In this document: positions 1 to 8,200 of the stretch, piece by piece
Layout: the number at the start of each line of letters is the position of its first letter
Numbering within the stretch: the stretch's first letter is position 1
Assembly: GCA_045641625.1 (NCBI GenBank)
Contig: JAZUHH010000037.1
Span: 1 to 13,693 of the forward strand
DNA length: 13,693 bases
Reading direction: 5' to 3'
Source of the DNA: UBA1723 sp045641625
GTDB lineage: Bacteria; Bacteroidota; Bacteroidia; Bacteroidales; Paludibacteraceae
Position numbers and translations under genes: made by a program
Notes under the pieces: model-generated
The model's input: the letters and a program-made list of their open reading frames with translations, nothing else
Told to the model about the DNA's origin: nothing
The model's database searches: none

Positions 1-35
1 AATGGGAATCATTTGGTATAAAAATTAAAATTTAA
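1..35 (+). CDS. 3' end of an upstream gene (partial), probable toxin or SpvB/RHS-type C-terminus
   Basis: Reading from base 3, the frame gives WESFGIKIKI and then TAA at 33-35. Only the last ten codons are in the window, so the product cannot be identified directly. The stop lies five bases before the ATG of the immunity-like gene at 41, which is the usual spacing of a toxin followed by its immunity gene. The first 23 bases are nearly identical, in the same codon frame, to 942-964 inside the decayed T9SS-tailed reading frame. The ending may therefore have been created by recombination into a related gene. It could also be an unrelated short reading frame. Confidence 0.4.
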   Translation, partial: WESFGIKIKI

Positions 36-40
36 CAGAT

Positions 41-529
41 ATGGGAATGAGAGTAAAAAGCACAAAAATAGGGGATCTCTTCGAAGTGAAAATTTCAGAG
101 ACCGAAAAAAGATACATCCAGTACATTGTCAGTGATATGACACAATTGAATTGTGATGTGATTAGAGCTTTCCGAAAGAAGTATTCGATAGATAGTAATC
201 CATCCATTGAGGAAATTGTTAATGATGAAGTCGATTTTTATGCTCATTGCGCTACTAAATTGGGAATAAAGATGGGCTGTTGGACCCTTTATGGAAATTC
301 ACAAAATGTAGGTGAATTTAATTCTATTCTTTTTAGATGTACAAGTGATCACGGAGGTGGAATATCTGAAAAATGGTATGTGTGGCACATAAATGAAGAA
401 ACAAAACATGTAGGAAAGTTAGAAGGAGAAAATCGAAAGGCAGAGTTAGGATTGGCTTTTAGCCCACTTTCAATAGTTAATAGATTGCGAGAAGGAAAAC
501 TTGTTGGTGTTTATCCTACTTTTGCTTAA
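41..529 (+). CDS. Putative immunity protein, possibly Imm26-like
   Basis: This is a 162-residue soluble protein with no signal peptide or membrane segment, so it is probably cytoplasmic. It opens with KSTKIGDLFEVKI, a short Lys-rich, beta-strand-like start reminiscent of the immunity protein 26 family. That resemblance is from memory and is weak. Trp- and Gly-containing strands follow (KMGCWTLYGN, EKWYVWHINEETKHVG), and it ends in LVGVYPTFA. I started it at the first ATG. A second Met two codons later (MGMRV) is an equally good start. It begins just after the stop of the truncated upstream gene, has no visible promoter of its own, and is probably co-transcribed with that gene. In polymorphic toxin loci a small gene in this position usually encodes the antitoxin for the preceding C-terminal toxin. 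A 14-base sequence 9 bases after its stop recurs after the WG-repeat gene at the right end. Existence as a gene is likely; the immunity role is inferred from position. Confidence 0.7.
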   Translation: MGMRVKSTKIGDLFEVKISETEKRYIQYIVSDMTQLNCDVIRAFRKKYSIDSNPSIEEIVNDEVDFYAHCATKLGIKMGCWTLYGNSQNVGEFNSILFRCTSDHGGGISEKWYVWHINEETKHVGKLEGENRKAELGLAFSPLSIVNRLREGKLVGVYPTFA

Positions 530-538
530 TATAATTAC

Positions 539-555
539 TCAACTTTAGCATTTGT
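539..555 (+). repeat. Post-immunity repeat, copy 1 (TCAACTTTAGCATT core)
   Basis: The 14 bases TCAACTTTAGCATT at 539-552 recur exactly at 13435-13448. Both copies lie within 10 bases after the stop codon of a putative immunity gene, and both are followed closely by GT. The surrounding sequence has otherwise diverged. The interval 556-736 that follows copy 1 contains no convincing gene: stops occur in all frames, and only small palindromes such as GGAAATTTCC (606-615) and a GGCGGA/TCCGCC pair (746-751, 770-775) are visible. Confidence 0.6.
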
Positions 556-736
556 AAGTTATTGATATTAAATCTGTCTTATTTGACATACATTCATCTC
601 CACAGGGAAATTTCCTGCAAGGATGCTTTTTGTATGAGAAAGTATCAGCTTGCATTTTGATAAGGTTCAACCATAAGTGCTTGTATTTCAGAAAAGAATA
701 TTATGCTGTCCCAAGGCTAAAGTTGATTAATTATAA

Positions 737-1124
737 AGTCATATAGGCGGATTTTTTCAAGACTACTGTTCCGCCAGGAATCAGAGGCTTAACCCATGGA
801 CTGGAGCAAAACTGCCAGAAATGATGGTAACCACTTCATTGCTGTTCGCCCCTCCCACACCAGTACAGACACTAGAAGCAAATGTGCCAAAGGAAACAGA
901 GACGATAAAGACTACTTCAACATCAGCATCTGCACCATTCAAATGGGAATCATTGGGTATAAAACAGTTAAACGATAATTACCAATATTCGTTGGAACTA
1001 TTCTCATTTGATGGGAAGTCCTAAAAAGCATATGGTTCGTCAATGTTTGTTTCTGAAATCCCATCAGGCTTGTATTTTCTTAAAAACTCCATTAACGGAT
1101 ATAGATTTTGTAAAAAAAAAAAAA
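737..1124 (+). pseudogene. Remnant of a T9SS-tailed protein gene
   Basis: The frame is open from about 737 to a TAA at 1022-1024 and stays open again afterwards. Read through that stop, the translation has the layout of a type A T9SS C-terminal sorting domain: YQYSLELFSFDGK, then a short gap holding the stop, then SEIPSGLYFLK, then NGYRFCKKK. Family tails look like a strand ending in D..GK, then a 'P.GLY.L' turn, then a basic end. A Thr/Ser/Pro-rich linker lies before it (PVQTLEANVP to STSASAP), typical of the region ahead of such tails. There is no good start codon or signal peptide. The internal stop and the 13-A tract at 1112-1124, where the conserved tail ends, indicate decay. It may be the displaced 3' end of an older gene whose front lies left of the window. 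A short real gene starting at 821 is less likely. Confidence 0.45.
942..964 (+). repeat. 23-bp direct repeat of the window start
   Basis: Bases 942-964 match bases 1-23 at 22 of 23 positions; the single difference is T14 versus G955. Both copies keep the same codon frame, reading WES(F/L)GIK. To the right the match ends at base 24. Whether it extends to the left cannot be seen, because copy 1 begins at the edge of the window. Confidence 0.7.
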
Positions 1125-1171
1125 GCGTTCTGGGTACTTTTATGCCCAAAGCTTCCTCCTTCAAACACTTG

Positions 1172-1209
1172 AGACAACTCTACCATTAAATACCTTGGCA
1201 GAGTTGTCT
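1172..1209 (+). terminator. Terminator-like hairpin
   Basis: The left arm AGACAACTCTACCA (1172-1185) pairs with TGGCAGAGTTGTCT (1196-1209) with one mismatch (A1182 against C1199), leaving a 10-base loop. It is followed by TT before the next G, so the U tract is short. It lies between the decayed gene and the promoter of the operon, where a terminator would insulate the operon from upstream transcription. It could instead be a structured leader element if transcription starts further upstream. Confidence 0.5.
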
Positions 1210-1247
1210 TTGTAAATGCAGAAGAAAGTTTTTTATAAATTCAATCA

Positions 1248-1275
1248 TTTAATATTGAAAAATATACTAATTTTG
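1248..1275 (+). promoter_or_regulatory. Bacteroidota-type promoter for the toxin operon
   Basis: TAATTTTG at 1268-1275 is a full match to the TAnnTTTG -7 element used by the primary sigma factor of Bacteroidota. The -33 TTTG element is poor: the nearest candidates are TTTA at 1248-1251 and TTG at 1255-1257, neither at ideal spacing. The region is very AT-rich and sits between the hairpin and the first operon gene, giving a leader of about 45-85 bases depending on the true start codon. Confidence 0.5.
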
Positions 1276-1367
1276 CAGACGAAAAAGTGATAAACAAGTG
1301 TAATGGGTGATAGTGTATTCAGTAATAGATAAGAACAGCAAGAATTGTACTGACGATTCTTGTCTCG

Positions 1368-2063
1368 ATGTTTTACCAGTTTTCATATTCTCAGTATGAG
1401 TCCGACTATAGTATCGGTGTCATGGGAGGAATAACCATAGGCAAGGTTGAGAACCTGGGCGGAATAATAATCAGTGAAGACTATTATTCAAACTACACGT
1501 TAAAAGAGGACAATGGGTTAAAAGGGACAGGAGGTCTGTTCTTCAATGCAAGGATTCCGGAGACCATCCTTGCCTTCCAGCCTGAGGTCAGCTACTCGTG
1601 CAAGCAGATGAACCTACGTTATGATGATATTTACAGGCTATGGTATGATATGGAGTTCAAGTACCAGTTTGTAAATGTCGGAGTGATGGCAAAAGTCTAT
1701 ACGGTGGGAGGTCTGAATGTAGAAGCGGGATTCCAGATGGGCTTCAACATCACGCCTAACAAGATAGAGTACAGAAGCAACGGAGAAGAACTTGGATTGT
1801 CAGGTTCAGACATAGAGACCAGAGACCAGTTGAGAAAGGTATTGAAGGGGAACAATGACTTCTCCGTGATGGCGGGACTCAGCTATGAGTTCCCGTTCGG
1901 ACTGTGTATTGACGGCCGCTATCTTTGGGGACTGTCCGATGTGGTGACCACAGAATATAATCCGTACAAGTTTATAGAGAACGAGAACAAGACCAGTTCC
2001 ATAGTTGTGACGGTCGGTTACGCATATTCTTTTGGAAAATCTACAAATAAGAAGCGCAGATGA
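1368..2063 (+). CDS. Outer-membrane beta-barrel protein (PorT-like)
   Basis: From the first in-frame ATG this is a 231-residue protein of alternating hydrophobic strands with many Gly and aromatic residues (VGVMAKVY, AGFQMGFNI, VMAGLSYEF). It ends in TVGYAYSFGK, like the last strand of small outer-membrane barrels of the OMP_b-brl_2/PorT type. Such proteins usually have a signal peptide, and ATG1368 gives none. Reading in frame to the left, the codons from 1329 encode RTARIVLTILVSMFYQFSYS, an excellent signal peptide, but the codon at its expected start is ATA, not ATG. The true start is therefore probably 1329 (rare or mutated start), or the export signal has been damaged. There is no clear Shine-Dalgarno, which is normal in this phylum. 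The stop overlaps the next start as ATGA. It is probably an outer-membrane partner of the T9SS-tailed and SpvB/RHS proteins; that role is inferred from the operon. Confidence 0.75.
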   Translation: MFYQFSYSQYESDYSIGVMGGITIGKVENLGGIIISEDYYSNYTLKEDNGLKGTGGLFFNARIPETILAFQPEVSYSCKQMNLRYDDIYRLWYDMEFKYQFVNVGVMAKVYTVGGLNVEAGFQMGFNITPNKIEYRSNGEELGLSGSDIETRDQLRKVLKGNNDFSVMAGLSYEFPFGLCIDGRYLWGLSDVVTTEYNPYKFIENENKTSSIVVTVGYAYSFGKSTNKKRR

Positions 2064-3331
2064 AGCATTTTGTTCTTGCTACAACACTTTTCCTTAACAT
2101 CATAGGTGGATTTTCCATGCCGCGAGATGCGGTAAAGGTTTGGCATAAGCCCAATCAGGATTCCTTGATAAACGGGAATCCCGTGGAGAAGCAGCATAGT
2201 GTTGCGGACACAATAGACATAGAGGCGGAGGATTTCTGTTTATTCTCTGTTCATGACGCTGGAAGGGGAGTCAAGGAGAAGCCTGTCTGGAGAATGACGA
2301 AGGGGTCAGGGATGCAGATAGTCTGCACGACTGACCGCATGGCAGACCTAGACGAAATAAGCTACATGAACTATTCCAGAAATAGCGCATTCCCCAGAAT
2401 TTATTCGTACAGGTATAAGATGCCAAAGGATTCTTCAAAGCGAGTCAAGAATATCATCATTGGTGGAAACTTGGAGCGAGAGATCCCTATTGATACAGTT
2501 TTGGGGATGCAGGGAGAGTATATCGTCACCAGTCGTATTCTCAACCCAAAGGAGATGGGGATTATAGAGAGTTATCTTTCTATAAAATATGGTGTATCAT
2601 TAGACAAAATGAAATCATATTATTCTGCGAGCGGAGATATTATCTGGAGTGCCAAGAAGAATTCAGGATACAATGGAAACGTGTTTGGTCTGGGAAGAGA
2701 TTCCTTGAGCGGGCTGTCTCAGAAAAAGTCAAGGAATGTTGTCGATTCATCCCTTACCGTCTCTTCTGCTGCTTTGAAGAACGGAGAATACATCTTATTC
2801 GGAGATAATGGAGGAAATCCTGAGTATGTCAGCGCTGATGATGCAGGCGTCCTTGCAAAGGAGTGGCTGGTAAGACATAATGTGAAGGACGACACACTTC
2901 TGTGTGACCTGGATTTCGCGATAAAACCCCAATACAGTTCAGTGCTTAGAGTAACTCATAAGGACGGAACGCAGAAGTATATCAATCCACAGCACGGGCA
3001 AATTTTTCGTAATGTGACATTGAGAGATGAAGACAGGATAACTCTTGTTACAGAAGACGATATAGAAAGTGACAGAACATTTATAGCTATTTCTGCAACG
3101 CCGAATCCTGTAAGGCAAGGCGGAAGTTGTACTATAGCAATCAGCACAGAGAGCAGCGCAAAATTTGAGCTTAGAATGTATGATGATGAAGGAAGGGTGC
3201 TGGTGAATAGAAATGGATTTACAGAAGGTTTTGAGTATATTTCGTTACCAATGAACACACCGGGAGTTTTTATTGTAGAAGCTGAAGCAAGAGGTGTGAA
3301 GGTACAGTCTAAGATTATTGTAGAGCAATGA
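2060..3331 (+). CDS. Secreted protein with T9SS type A C-terminal sorting domain
   Basis: This is a 423-residue protein with a clear N-terminal signal peptide (MKHFVLATTLFLNIIGGFS, cleavage near residue 19). The middle part (about residues 169-300) has the pattern YLSIKYGVSL, then IIWSAKK, GLGRDSLSGLSQKKS, GEYILFGDN and KEWLVRH. I recognise this as a module found in large Bacteroidota surface proteins (DUF8202-like). Residues 340-423 form a T9SS tail: ATPNPV at the start, FELRMYDDEGRVL in the centre, a P.GVFIVEA turn, and a basic strand ending in KIIVEQ. It should cross the outer membrane by the type IX system and be released or anchored. Both ends overlap neighbours by four bases (ATGA at 2060-2063 and 3328-3331), so it is probably made in step with the barrel and the RHS giant and may help carry or display it. 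Function beyond secretion is unknown. Confidence 0.8.
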   Translation: MKHFVLATTLFLNIIGGFSMPRDAVKVWHKPNQDSLINGNPVEKQHSVADTIDIEAEDFCLFSVHDAGRGVKEKPVWRMTKGSGMQIVCTTDRMADLDEISYMNYSRNSAFPRIYSYRYKMPKDSSKRVKNIIIGGNLEREIPIDTVLGMQGEYIVTSRILNPKEMGIIESYLSIKYGVSLDKMKSYYSASGDIIWSAKKNSGYNGNVFGLGRDSLSGLSQKKSRNVVDSSLTVSSAALKNGEYILFGDNGGNPEYVSADDAGVLAKEWLVRHNVKDDTLLCDLDFAIKPQYSSVLRVTHKDGTQKYINPQHGQIFRNVTLRDEDRITLVTEDDIESDRTFIAISATPNPVRQGGSCTIAISTESSAKFELRMYDDEGRVLVNRNGFTEGFEYISLPMNTPGVFIVEAEARGVKVQSKIIVEQ

Positions 3332-5091
3332 AAAAGATATCTATCATAGGCGCATTGATACTGGCTTTCGTGTCCTTTGTAGCACTTGGACGAACAGGAG
3401 CTATAGAGACATATCTCAAAGGGGTTATTGAGGAGTCGGTATATTCCGAGGAAGCAGAAGGAGAAGATAAAAGTTTCCTTGTCATAGACGAAAGCTACAG
3501 AGTAAATGACTCGGTATATGTAAAGGGGCATCTGAACAGTGGTTCCAAATTAGTCTCTGTAAGGATAAACGGCAATGAAATCCGAGTAAAGGGAAACACA
3601 TTTGAGTTTAGGAGGGAGAGCTCTGAAAATAGGGATTCCAAGCTCAGGGTTGTTGCTGCACTGGACAACGGTCAAAAGGTTGTTTCTGTATTGAAACTTG
3701 AAACTGAAGACAGCGGGGAAAAATCTTATGCTGAGAAGTTGTTTCTTGCGGATGCCCACACGCACCTGTCTTTGGGAGGAGCCTCCTTGTCTGTTGACAG
3801 TGGGCTGATCAGGAAAGATACGGTCCTTTCCATAACAAAGCTTACAAAAGGGGACTTGCCGGAAGTTCCGGCAGAGATGGTGAACGTCACACAGGGAGAG
3901 GGCGGATACCGTTTTCTGCCTCACGGAATGCAATTCGAGGGGGAGGCTCTCGTTTCATTGCCGTACGACTCAACTCTGATACCCAGCGGATATTCAGTCA
4001 GGGATATAAGAACATTCTATTTTGATGAGAACAGGTCAAAATGGGTTGCCCTTCCGCTTGCATGTGTGAACAGCGAGTCAAGGATTATAGAAAGCAGGAC
4101 TTCACACTTTACGGATATGATAAATGCACTTCTGAAGACACCGGACAGTCCCGAAGGGAATATCTTTGTACCTACACAGATGAAGGACCTGAAGGCTGCG
4201 GATCCTGTTTCGGGAGTGACCATGATGGGAATGCCCCAGGCGAATGCCAGAGGATCATTGACGCTTCAGTATCCAATAACTGTACCTGCAGGAAGACAGG
4301 GTATGACACCAAATGTCGTTTTGTCCTATAACAGTTCGGTCAAGGGCGGCTGGGCAGGAGAGGGCTGGAATATCAGTGTCTCAAAAATAACTGTGGATAC
4401 TCGATGGGGAGTTCCTCATTATATGTCCGATAAGGAAAGTGAGACATATATGCTCGATGGTGAGCGTTTGACTCCTAATGCAAGAAAGAAGCCACTTGAT
4501 GCCAGAGTTGCAGGAGACAGGCAGTTCTATCTTGAGAAGGAGGGCAGATTCGCCAAGATTATTCGTCATGGTAATTCTCCTAAAGACTATACTTGGGAGA
4601 TTACAGACAAGGACGGAAGAAAGAGCCTTTATACTGTCGTTCAGTCCTCAGCAGTTTCTGGAACAAGAAGCGAGTGGTATCTGACAAAGGAGACGGATGT
4701 GAACGGCAACACCATCAGCTATAACTATGATGTAGTCAGTGGAGATCTGAATTCTAAAGAGGTCGTACTGTTATCCATAGACTATACTGGTTTTGAGGAC
4801 GAGAAGGGGGCATATTCAGTCAAATTCAGTTATGAGAAGGGCAGATTGGATGCAAGTCTGGATGCCCGCTATGGCTACATGTGCCAGTCAAACGGTACAT
4901 TATTGAATGATATAGAGGTAAAGTATAGGGACGAGCTGTTAAGGAAGTATAGTCTGGTTCATTCCGACGGGGCCTTCTTCAAGAAAATCCTCACATCAAT
5001 AAAGGAGCTTGATTCCGAAGGAGCCTTGATAGGAGAGCACAGGATGACTTACGACAACAGTGTGGGAGTGGGATCAAAACTCAAGTTGTGA
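3328..5091 (+). CDS. N-terminal part of an SpvB/RHS toxin, cut off by an in-frame TGA
   Basis: This is the first 587 codons of a giant gene. A signal peptide (MKKISIIGALILAFVSFVALG) targets it to the periplasm. Residues about 55-130 look like an Ig-like strand module (VSVRINGNEIRVKGNTFEF). Residues about 148-270 are ZU5-like: GGASLSVDSGLI, GYRFLPHGMQFEG, VSLPYD, then HFTDMINALLKTP, a usual lead-in to Bacteroidota SpvB proteins. From about residue 292 the SpvB/TcaC N-terminal domain begins (DPVSGVT, GSLTLQYPITVPAGRQGMTP, LSYNSS, GWAGEGWNIS). In intact relatives this domain runs on into FG-GAP-like repeats. Here it stops at TGA 5089-5091, after VGSKLKL, in mid-domain. The same frame continues open from 5092 to 12729, so this is a fragment of one longer gene rather than a complete protein. 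It may be an exported, non-toxic stub. The start overlaps the previous stop (ATGA). Confidence 0.85.
   Translation: MKKISIIGALILAFVSFVALGRTGAIETYLKGVIEESVYSEEAEGEDKSFLVIDESYRVNDSVYVKGHLNSGSKLVSVRINGNEIRVKGNTFEFRRESSENRDSKLRVVAALDNGQKVVSVLKLETEDSGEKSYAEKLFLADAHTHLSLGGASLSVDSGLIRKDTVLSITKLTKGDLPEVPAEMVNVTQGEGGYRFLPHGMQFEGEALVSLPYDSTLIPSGYSVRDIRTFYFDENRSKWVALPLACVNSESRIIESRTSHFTDMINALLKTPDSPEGNIFVPTQMKDLKAADPVSGVTMMGMPQANARGSLTLQYPITVPAGRQGMTPNVVLSYNSSVKGGWAGEGWNISVSKITVDTRWGVPHYMSDKESETYMLDGERLTPNARKKPLDARVAGDRQFYLEKEGRFAKIIRHGNSPKDYTWEITDKDGRKSLYTVVQSSAVSGTRSEWYLTKETDVNGNTISYNYDVVSGDLNSKEVVLLSIDYTGFEDEKGAYSVKFSYEKGRLDASLDARYGYMCQSNGTLLNDIEVKYRDELLRKYSLVHSDGAFFKKILTSIKELDSEGALIGEHRMTYDNSVGVGSKLKL
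5089..5091 (+). other. In-frame TGA splitting one 3.1-kcodon gene
   Basis: Bases 5089-5091 are the only stop in frame between 3328 and 12729. The codons on both sides form continuous SpvB-like sequence (SVGVGSKLKL, then EGTEERKISGKN). TGA is used as a normal stop by other genes here (2063, 3331, 12729), so an altered genetic code is unlikely. The next base is G, not the C that favours read-through, and no selenocysteine-insertion hairpin is apparent just downstream. A recent point mutation or a sequencing error fits best. Confidence 0.85.
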
Positions 5092-5283
5092 GAAGGAACA
5101 GAGGAGCGAAAAATTTCAGGCAAGAACAGGGATCCACACTTTGTAAGCACAATAAAAGATCATGGATTCAATGATGACTATTCCTCCCTGTCAGGTTCTT
5201 ATGCCAGGAGTGTTACGGGAGGAGGAGCGTTAGGTGTTGGTGTTTGCGCAACGCTAGGAAGCAGCAAAGCAAAGTGTAGTGCC

Positions 5284-8200
5284 GTGGTTAAAGGCACATA
5301 CTCCCATATTCAGGGATCGGGAGAAGGTTCGACAACATTGGTGGATATTGACGGAGACGGACTGTCCGACAGAGTGGTATGGGATGGAGAAACTCTATAC
5401 TATGAAAAGAATCTTGAAGGAATGGCGTTTGCGGAACCCAAAGAAATAAAGGGTGTGAGCCACAGTTTTTCGGAGTCAGAGAACTGGGGAAACACAAAAG
5501 GCTTGAAGGTTAGTGCAGGCGTTTCTATGGGAGCCAGCGCCAATGCAGGAGTTGGCTGGGACAAGACAGAGGCGACAACAAAGATCAAGACATATTTCGG
5601 GGACTTCAACGGAGACGGCCTCATTGATTTGAATGTTGACGGAACGGTATATTTCAACAGGTTGGAGAATGGTGTTCCGTCGTTCAAGAAGGAGCTTTAT
5701 GGTGTAGAGGTCGGGGAACCCGTAAACTCCGCCTATTACCCCGACCCTAAGGATGAGGAGGCTGAACTGGCAACCCAATATCCTCTGGCTGATGTTGTAA
5801 GGGTATGGAAGGCTCCATTCAATGGCAAAGTTCGCATCAGGGCAAAAGTGAGTAACCGCAAGGAAATCAAGGACTCCGTACGCCGGGACGGCTATAATGT
5901 TATGATTCAGGCTGGGAATGTAGAATTTGTGCGAGAATATATTCCAAAGGATGATACGGAAGAACATGTATTTGAGATTTCTGATGTTGAAGTAAATCGA
6001 GGGCTTGATATCTACTTCAGGCAAAGCTCCATCTATAACGGAGAGCAGGACTATGCCTTGTGGGATATTGAGATAGACTATCTGGACAGCAAGTATAAGA
6101 GGAAGGACCTGAACGGGAAAGTCATCGGACACTTTTCAAGCATAGAGGACTTTCAGCTGTTTGGAGCCGCTCCCTTTGTAAAGTCAGGGGATGGAGCGGT
6201 TTCCCTTTCCGCTCCCATAACTGTGTCCAACCAGCTGGATTCGGTTCGTGTCTATGCCCTGCATATAGACAAGGACGGTAATTTGTTGGGCACACTTTTC
6301 GACGAGAAGTTCCCTCCATTTGCAAGGACCGAGAAAGATTTGTCAGTTGGGTCACTGAATATGGAGAGCGGCGAAAGCATAGAAATGTTCATTGAGTCTG
6401 ACAGCTACATCGGCTATGACAGTATAGATTTCATGCCATTTGTCACGGAAGGGGAGAACAGGAAAACCTATATCAATCCGGCCAAGAAGGTGGAGAATTT
6501 GTTTGACTTGGGGGAAGCCTATGAGGTGAAGAGGGATTCTGTGGTCTCGGTATCGTTTGTTCTGGACAGATCATCTGTTTCTGCAGGCAATATTAGTGAT
6601 GACAGAACATTTCTTTTGTATGATAGGGACAACAATATTTACAGGACAATCTGTTCGCTCGGCAATGCAGAAATGTGGGATACAATCAAGTTCACCGCTG
6701 CTGATACAGCGTTCATAAAGGGTGGACACTACACACCGACTCTGCATATCTCGAAAAGAACAAATGTCTCAACGATGGAGAATTATAAATGTGTAGCTCT
6801 CAATAAGATAATGCATATTCACGAGACTCCAAAGGAAATAAAGCTTGAAGACGGAACAAAGAAGGACACAATAATAAAGGATACTACATACTCCATTGAA
6901 GAGGATATTGTTCCTATGACATTCTATTCTGACGGATGGGAGGGAGAGATGGGTTCCTTCTATCGTAGTTGGGGACAGTTCCAATATAACGCGAATGGAG
7001 GCAGGGCAGACTTGCCGATAAATAGGGATGATTTGAAATTTAAGGGAGTGGAGGAGTCAAAGCTTGAAGGTTTAGAAAATGGAGTCAAGGACATAAATGA
7101 CTTCAATAATTTGGGGCTTGAAAATCCTCAGGACAAGATTCTTATGCCTATGACCATAGACATAGAGAACAATACATACAAGGGTGGAGATGCAAATATA
7201 ACCATAGGAGGCGGTTCAGCTTCATCCGGAAGACTTGGTCTGCAGGATATTTATGTGCCTCCGTATGTCAAGGAACGTGAGACTGGAACTCTTGATGCGC
7301 CATGCAAGCGTATCCATAGTAAGAGCCACTCATTCTGTCCTGAGGCAAGCATAAATTTGCCTTTTTCGGGGCTTGAGTCTGGTAATGATGGTGGCTCAAA
7401 GAAAAGCCCGTTCTCCGGAGGAGTCTCTCTTAATAAGTCAACCTGCGAGACAACAAGCTCGCAGAATCTTGAGGTTATGGACATGAACGGAGACCGTTTC
7501 CCTGATATTGTCACGGACAATGCAATACAATATACAGACCAATGGGGTGCAAGACAGCCGGAAACAAGTTTTGACGAAAAGTTTGAAATAAACTACACTG
7601 AAGCCCATAGCGACGGAGGAGGTGTAGGGAACGCCTTTGCATACAAGTCGTCTGGAAGCAAGCAGAACAATGAGAACAACACAATTACCACGCAGAACAA
7701 CACAAATAATGCTACATCTGGACTATCTACTTCTGCGACTTTGTCTGCCAATAAATCTGAGAGTAGGGACACACAAAAAACGCTGACTTTAGATGTAAAT
7801 GGAGACGGATTGCCTGACAGAGTGCATGATGACGGTACTGTAGATTATAACATTGGCTATGGTTTCATAGATGGAGGTATGATGCAGGTTCTTCGTCCTA
7901 CAAGCAATTTTAGCACAACTCACGGAGGTAGTTTAGGATTCGGGGCAAATGGAGGAAAAGGGGCGTTTGAAGGTTTAGAAAAAACGAAAGAATTAGCAGA
8001 TAAATTCGGTAGTTTCGGCGCGGGAGGCAGTTTCGGAATAGGTCTTTCTAGCACTTCAAGTAGCGCTAAACGTGCCTTTGCAGACTTGAATGGCGACGGA
8101 CTGGTAGATATTATTGACGGAACCCAAACATATTTGAATATTGGTGGTAAGTTTGTCGAGGTTAGCATCGAAAATTTCGATTACATGGATGAAGGCAAGA

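Noticed and set aside
746..775. GGCGGA/TCCGCC inverted repeat as a regulatory hairpin
   Set aside because: It has six pairs around an 18-base loop inside decayed sequence and no linked gene; chance is a sufficient explanation.
796..978. 60-codon reading frame MDWSKTARNDG
   Set aside because: It overlaps, in another frame, the sequence that reads as a T9SS tail remnant. Its composition shows no domain, signal or coupling.
2956..3531. 191-codon reading frame on the minus strand
   Set aside because: It is antisense to two well-supported genes and spans their junction. It has no start context or recognisable domain.
5089..5130. Selenocysteine at the in-frame TGA
   Set aside because: No clear hairpin with a suitable apical loop follows, and SpvB proteins are not known selenoproteins.
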